From an uncultured Steroidobacter sp. (lineage in GTDB: Bacteria; Pseudomonadota; Gammaproteobacteria; Steroidobacterales; Steroidobacteraceae): DNA of 64,000 nt. Under the pieces are notes generated by a model. The model did not search any database. It had not been told where the DNA came from and saw nothing but the letters and a program-made list of their open reading frames with translations. Shown here piece by piece: positions 59,671-64,000 of this stretch. A program made the translations under genes and the position numbers. The stretch lies in contig NZ_CALFXI010000042.1 in assembly GCF_937958065.1 (NCBI RefSeq), positions 1 through 64,000 of the forward strand, in the 5' to 3' direction. Each line of letters opens with the position of its first letter. The first letter of the stretch is position 1.

Positions 59671-61017
59671 ATGACGCAGCCCATCGCTCGATTCGGGATG
59701 AATGTCTTCCTGTGCTCCCTGGCGATTCCCGCCATTGCCGCCCCACCTGAACAAACATCGCAGCCCGGTGCGGAGCCGCCACCACCGGTCGCAACCGATG
59801 CTCCCTTCACCATCATTCAGCGCGGGACGAATGTGTTCCGACCGGTCGAGCCAACGCCGGCAGAGCAAGGAGCAAAGATGCGGAACAGAATCGAGTTCGT
59901 TACCGGCGACCAGGCGAACGAACGTGCGCAGCGGATGAGGGAGCGCCTGGGCGATCCAGAGCAGCGAGTGGCATTGCGCGCCGAGCAACGAGCTGCGGTG
60001 GCGGCGCAGAACACCGGTGTGGGACGGCTGGTCGGGCTCGATCCCGTCATGGAACAGCAGCTGATCGAGTTGCTGACGGACCAGCAGATGGAGCAGCTCC
60101 AGCGGGTGCATCTGCAGCCTGGACCGAACTTTCCGGATCTGCAGCAAGCTGCGGACGAGATCACGCAGCGAATGAATGCGTTGCGCGCTCTGCTCGGTGA
60201 CGAAAAGCTGGAACGTTTCCAAGACTTCGAGACGAGCCGGAGCGGGCGCTACTGGGTCAGCCGGCTCTCCGAGCGGCTTGCGCCGGCGGACCAGCTGCAG
60301 CCGGATCAGGTGGATCGGCTGACCGCCCTAAAGCATGAACAGTTCGAGAGGGCCTCCGTCGCGAACGCACCGTGGCGGTCGTTGAGGCCCCCGAGGGATC
60401 AGCCGATTTCGTTCGAAGACCTGCGGCGAGACTCGCAACGACAGACACGGGTTGCGAACGAGAATGCCTGGCGCAGGCGCCACGTCGAGAATAGGGCCCT
60501 GGAGCAGCAGGCTGCGTCGTTCCTCACGTCAGCGCAACTGGCGGAGCTCTCCAGGTATCACGCGGAGGAGCAGGACGACCTGCGGCGTTACCTCGAGTCC
60601 GCGCGTGCGCAAGCGGGCCTGGATCCGACGATTCCGGAGCAGCCGGAGGTGGTGGAAGAAGCGCCGAAGCTCATCGACGCTCGAGTACAGGTCGAAGTGA
60701 GCCTGATCGTGAACCGGGAGCCGACGAAGGTGATGCGCACGGTGCGCACTGGGGAGTCGTTCACGTTCGAGGCCGCGCAGGGGCTGATCGTAGAAGCCAC
60801 GCCGATGATGTACGACCACGATTGGATCTACGTGCAGCTGAAGTACTACGAAGATGGCGCGACCGGCCGCCGTCGTCTGTCGGGGGGCAGTATCTCGACT
60901 TCGCCGGCGCGCCCGTCCGCCGGTTCACCGGGCGCCGGAGGCGGTAGCAGTGGCACCGTCATCACCGGTCGCAAGGGCTATGCGGTCGAGACCAGCATCG
61001 ATGCGAGGGTGCTGTGA
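59671..61017 (+). CDS. Secreted helical protein of unknown function
   Basis: A 448-residue exported protein (signal peptide NVFLCSLAIPAIAAPPEQ). Residues 60-330 are Glu/Gln/Arg-rich and strongly helical, with several putative coiled coils (LIELLTDQQMEQLQRVHLQPG, LEQQAASFLTSAQLAELSRYH). The C-terminal 110 residues are beta-rich (ARVQVEVSLIVNREPTKVMRTVRTGESF, MMYDHDWIYVQLKYYEDG) and end in a Gly/Ser-rich stretch. ATG 59671 has AAAGGA upstream. No family recognised. Divergent from the sortase-target gene across 168 bases. Confidence 0.72.
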   Translation: MTQPIARFGMNVFLCSLAIPAIAAPPEQTSQPGAEPPPPVATDAPFTIIQRGTNVFRPVEPTPAEQGAKMRNRIEFVTGDQANERAQRMRERLGDPEQRVALRAEQRAAVAAQNTGVGRLVGLDPVMEQQLIELLTDQQMEQLQRVHLQPGPNFPDLQQAADEITQRMNALRALLGDEKLERFQDFETSRSGRYWVSRLSERLAPADQLQPDQVDRLTALKHEQFERASVANAPWRSLRPPRDQPISFEDLRRDSQRQTRVANENAWRRRHVENRALEQQAASFLTSAQLAELSRYHAEEQDDLRRYLESARAQAGLDPTIPEQPEVVEEAPKLIDARVQVEVSLIVNREPTKVMRTVRTGESFTFEAAQGLIVEATPMMYDHDWIYVQLKYYEDGATGRRRLSGGSISTSPARPSAGSPGAGGGSSGTVITGRKGYAVETSIDARVL

Positions 61018-61239
61018 TGCCGGGCTGAGGGGACCGCCGCGGTCGACCACATCGACGCCCGGCCGCGGCGATTTATTGCAACAACAGGCCAGTACAGCGC
61101 GAGAATTACTCAATATTGCATTATTTCGGGGATCTATAGAAAAATGCGCGGATCTGCCGGCGTCGTGGCTCGATCAAGAACAAGGAAGCGATGGCCAGTC
61201 GGAAGCGCTCGATCTCTGTAAAGGCCTGCTGAAAGTACC

Positions 61240-62430
61240 ATGAGCCAAGATTTGCACTACACCGTCAACCCGCTGCTCGGCCGGGTGGCGCCGCCGCCCA
61301 TTGCGGAAGCGCGGGGCTGGATCAGGGGCCGCGAGTTTCCCGCCGACAAGCCGTTGATCGATGTCTGCCAGGCCGTGCCCGGGTATCCGCCGCCGCCGGC
61401 GATGATCGATCATCTGGCCAGCGCCATCGGTGATCCGGAGACGTCTCGCTATACCGACATCGAGGGGCTGCCGACCTTGCGCGAGGCGCTCGCGGCCGAC
61501 ATCGCGCGGGTTTATGGCGGCAAGGTGACTGCGGACAACGTGCTGATCACCGCGGGCTGCAATCAGGCGTATTGCTTGTCGACGCTGTCGCTGGCCAAGG
61601 CGGGGGAAGAAATCATCCTGCCGCTGCCGTACTACTTCAATTATCAGATGTGGCTGGACATGCAGGGCATCCGTGCCCGGCATGTCGGCTTCCGCCCGGA
61701 CAATGGCGGCGTGCCGGATCTCGACGAGATCGCGGCGGCGATCGGCCCTTCGACCCGGGCACTGCTGATCATTTCGCCGAACAACCCGACCGGCGCTGTC
61801 TATTCACCGAAGGTGCTGCGCGGCTTCTACGAGCTCGCGAAAGCGCGCGGCATCGCTTTGATCCTGGACGAGACCTATCGCGATTTCATGCCGCATGACC
61901 AGGCGCCGCACGATCTGTTTCAGGATCCGGACTGGCACCGCACGCTCGTCCACCTGTACAGCTTCTCCAAGGTGTTCTGCCTGACCGGCTATCGCGTCGG
62001 TGCGCTGGTCGGCTCGCCGGCACTGGTCGAGAATGTCGCGAAGGCCATGGACACGGTCGCCATCTGCGCGCCGCATGTCGGGCAAGTGGCCGCCATCCGT
62101 GGCCTCGAAGCCCTGGGCGACTGGCGTCGCGGCAATACCTTGCTGATGCGCGAACGGCTCACGGCGCTGCAAACCGCGCTGAGTCGGAGCGATCTCGGTT
62201 ATGAGCTGATCAGTGCCGGAGCTTATTTCGCCTATGTCCGGCATCCGTATCGGGGCCAGAGCGCCGTCGATGTAGCCCGCCGCCTGGTCGATCGCCAGAA
62301 CCTGCTGGCGTTGCCGGGCTCGATGTTCGGGCCCGGCCAGGAAGACTATCTGCGCGTCGCCTTCGCCAACGTGGAGAAGGAATGGATGTCGCAGATCGCC
62401 GCGCGCCTGGCGGCCGACGCCGCTTCGTAA
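61240..62430 (+). CDS. PLP-dependent aminotransferase (class I/II)
   Basis: A 396-residue fold type I aminotransferase. The PLP lysine is in LYSFSKVFCLTGYRVGALVG (about residue 240). Substrate-side motifs SPNNPTGAVY and ILDETYRDF (PLP-binding Asp/Tyr) and the terminal LRVAFAN arginine are intact. It could act on aspartate, aromatic or other amino acids; the sequence does not decide. GAAAG lies before the ATG. It is an isolated gene, convergent with yceI. Confidence 0.9.
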   Translation: MSQDLHYTVNPLLGRVAPPPIAEARGWIRGREFPADKPLIDVCQAVPGYPPPPAMIDHLASAIGDPETSRYTDIEGLPTLREALAADIARVYGGKVTADNVLITAGCNQAYCLSTLSLAKAGEEIILPLPYYFNYQMWLDMQGIRARHVGFRPDNGGVPDLDEIAAAIGPSTRALLIISPNNPTGAVYSPKVLRGFYELAKARGIALILDETYRDFMPHDQAPHDLFQDPDWHRTLVHLYSFSKVFCLTGYRVGALVGSPALVENVAKAMDTVAICAPHVGQVAAIRGLEALGDWRRGNTLLMRERLTALQTALSRSDLGYELISAGAYFAYVRHPYRGQSAVDVARRLVDRQNLLALPGSMFGPGQEDYLRVAFANVEKEWMSQIAARLAADAAS

Positions 62431-62488
62431 TCGACTGCACACGCGGCGCGACTGTGATGGCTGCGAAGGCGGCGACCTTCGACGGTGT

Positions 62489-63103
62489 TCACTGCTTGCG
62501 CCGGGCTTCGAATTCGATGATCAGATCGACATCGTCACCGACCCAGCCGTTCGCGACGCCGTAGTTCATTCCCCATTCGCTGCGTTTCACTTTGCCACGC
62601 AGCGACACGCCCATGACATACGGTTTCGGATCGTTGCCGATCGGATAGACGCCGCTCTTGTTGACCGTGCCCGTGAGCTGCAGCGGCCGGCGCTTGCCGA
62701 GCAGTTCGAGCTCTCCGTCCACGCGGAACGTCCTGTCGTCGGTCCAGGTTGCGGAACTCGCGGTGAAGGTCATGCGCGGAGTGCGCGAGGCATCGAGGAA
62801 ATCCGGGCCGCGCAGGTGGCCGTCGCGTTTGTCGTGTCCGGTGAACACGCTGCTGGTCTCGACGACCACTTGGACATTGCCGAGCTTGCGGGTTGCCTCG
62901 TCGAAGGTATAGGAGCCCGAGGCTTTCCTGAAAGAGCCCAGCGTGTCCGCATACCCAAGATGCCGGACGAGAAAGGCGATCGTGAGATGGTCGGGATCGA
63001 TCTCGTAACGAGCATCGGCGGCGTGTGCTGGCGCCGCGGCGATGAGTGCGATTGCGAGGACGGCCTGTAAGAAGCGCGGACGGATGCGGGCGCGAGTGTT
63101 CAT
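62489..63103 (-). CDS. YceI family periplasmic protein
   Basis: A 204-residue exported protein with the YceI lipocalin-like fold, which binds polyisoprenoid-type lipids in characterised members. Signal peptide (about residues 10-28, AAPAHAAD), then YEIDPDHLTIAFLVRHLGYADTLGSFRKASGSYTFD, DFLDASRTPRMTFTASSAT and LELLGKRRPLQLTGTV, all typical. ATG 63103 begins the signal; the frame opens at 63181. No cytochrome b561 neighbour, which often accompanies yceI, is present. Confidence 0.93.
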   Translation of the reverse strand: MNTRARIRPRFLQAVLAIALIAAAPAHAADARYEIDPDHLTIAFLVRHLGYADTLGSFRKASGSYTFDEATRKLGNVQVVVETSSVFTGHDKRDGHLRGPDFLDASRTPRMTFTASSATWTDDRTFRVDGELELLGKRRPLQLTGTVNKSGVYPIGNDPKPYVMGVSLRGKVKRSEWGMNYGVANGWVGDDVDLIIEFEARRKQ

Positions 63104-63184
63104 GCCCAATATTGAATCGCTGCACGCTTTCCCGTCCAGCAGCGATTTCCGCTGCCGAACTGCTGCTACGTCCCAGCTCAAAGA

Positions 63185-63208
63185 GACGCCCCTCCGTGGA
63201 GGGGCGTC
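63185..63208 (-). terminator. Terminator of the xylanase gene
   Basis: Perfect 11-bp inverted repeat (GACGCCCCTCC, two-base centre, GGAGGGGCGTC). Read on the minus strand it lies 47 bases after the xylanase stop and is followed by TCTCTTTG, a short T-rich tail. It also insulates yceI from the xylanase gene. Confidence 0.7.
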
Positions 63209-63255
63209 ATGCTAAGGGCCCGCGCGATGCGAAGCCCACATCCGCAAGAGAAGAT

Positions 63256-64000
63256 TCACCGGCCGAGATAGTTCATCAGCCAGGTCATCGCCGGACGCGG
63301 TGTGCCATTGCTCTGAATCAAGCCGCTGCCATTCACCCACGTGCTGCCAACCACGTATCCCCAGAGCGTGATGCCTGCCACGGACGGATGGTTGTAGAAC
63401 AGCGGGAACTGAGTCTGCATGATCTGCAGCTGTTCCTGGTCGTTGGTTCTGGCGACGTCGTACTCCGAAATGTAGATCGGCAGGCCGAGCGCGGCCACCT
63501 GGTTCAGCTTGTTCTGGATGCTGCTCAGTGACTGGCCCTCCAGGCCGTGACCCTGCGCGCCCAGCGCGTCGACGACGCCGGCGTTGACGGCCGGAGTGGC
63601 CATCTGGATGAACGCATCGGTATCCCAGCTCAGCACGTTGTAGTCGTTGAGGATCAGGATGGCGTTGGGGCAGTACTGACGCGCCAGTTGGAACGAGCGG
63701 ATGATCCAGTTGCTGCCGAACGCGTTCTGCGCATAGGTCGCCGGCGCGTGGCCCGGCGTAGCCTCATTGACGACGTCGATCATCGCCGTGTTGGGATAAC
63801 GTGTGCAGTAGTCGCGAATCCATTCCTCGATCTCCGCCGCCTGTTCGGCAGCGCTCAGTGAGTGGATCCAGCTCGGCGCCTGATTCCCCCAGACGAACGT
63901 GTGCTGCTTGAACGGAATGTTGTTCGCCATCGCGTAGTTGTACGCCTGGTCGAGGCCGCTCCAGTTGTACACGTCCCGCGTCGCTTCCACCGTGCCCCAT
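63256..64000 (-). CDS. GH10 endo-1,4-beta-xylanase, start beyond the window
   Basis: C-terminal part (about 248 residues) of a glycoside hydrolase family 10 enzyme; the reading frame stays open through the window edge, where WGTVEATRDVYNW continues the GH10 core. The acid/base Glu is in IDVVNEATPGHAP and the nucleophile Glu in IYISEYDVARTND. Other family marks are NNIPFKQHTFVWGNQAPSWI and SVAGITLWGYVVGSTW. It cleaves internal xylan linkages, presumably outside the cell; any signal peptide lies off the window. The N-terminal portion of the barrel is missing here only because the window ends. Confidence 0.93.
   Translation of the reverse strand, partial: WGTVEATRDVYNWSGLDQAYNYAMANNIPFKQHTFVWGNQAPSWIHSLSAAEQAAEIEEWIRDYCTRYPNTAMIDVVNEATPGHAPATYAQNAFGSNWIIRSFQLARQYCPNAILILNDYNVLSWDTDAFIQMATPAVNAGVVDALGAQGHGLEGQSLSSIQNKLNQVAALGLPIYISEYDVARTNDQEQLQIMQTQFPLFYNHPSVAGITLWGYVVGSTWVNGSGLIQSNGTPRPAMTWLMNYLGR

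Overview
The window is high-GC, densely packed chromosomal DNA from a free-living, Gram-negative, respiratory proteobacterium. Two TonB-dependent receptors, an RND tripartite pump, c-type cytochromes, several Tat substrates, a class GN sortase and a GH10 xylanase suggest a gammaproteobacterium of the Steroidobacter/Xanthomonadales type. That placement is inferred from gene style, not from a marker gene. I found no rRNA, tRNA, CRISPR array, transposase or attachment site. Coding density is high, and only one gene-free stretch exceeds 300 bases (54120-54431).

Layout. 1-8.7 kb: diguanylate cyclase, GNAT enzyme, zinc alcohol dehydrogenase and threonine aldolase, then a possible glycoconjugate cluster (PIG-L deacetylase, GT4 glycosyltransferase, FemAB/CelD-like transferase, GNAT, GT-A-like unknown). 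8.8-10.3 kb: aldehyde dehydrogenase. 10.5-17.7 kb: a tightly coupled operon joining a two-subunit molybdenum hydroxylase to a flavocytochrome c sulfide dehydrogenase (cytochrome plus FccB) and SoxX-Y-Z-A, ending with an AraC regulator. 17.9-24 kb: a lipoprotein, then a divergent pair that looks like a defence module, a SIR2-pYEATS protein facing a metallophosphoesterase-STAND ATPase-TPR protein. 24-28.1 kb: solitary tatC with a Na+/H+ antiporter-like gene, then UspA, CBS and PRPP-synthetase-like genes.

28.3-36.5 kb: an AcrR-type repressor with a clear operator over the promoter of an RND efflux operon, a second TetR gene and a DUF3187 protein. 36.7-43.3 kb: a large TonB receptor, a papain-like lipoprotein and a secreted protein. 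43.5-47 kb: an exported DJ-1 homologue divergent from a GlxA-type regulator, then VIT1-like, YjdM and a Fur-box-linked small secreted protein. 47.2-54.1 kb: a siderophore-type receptor, YbaK, GYD, a VirJ/AcvB-like hydrolase and two secreted proteins. 54.4-56.8 kb: a PrnB-like/TDO-superfamily protein paired with a kynureninase-like PLP enzyme. 56.8-59.5 kb: class GN sortase and its vWA target. 59.7-64 kb: a secreted helical protein, an aminotransferase, YceI and the start-truncated xylanase.

The strongest candidates for something new are the SIR2-pYEATS/phosphoesterase-STAND pair and the molybdenum hydroxylase-Fcc-Sox operon. Its SoxY lacks both the Tat signal and the GGCGG arm. The PrnB-like/kynureninase-like pair comes next. 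All functional statements rest on reading motifs by eye; no database search was run.
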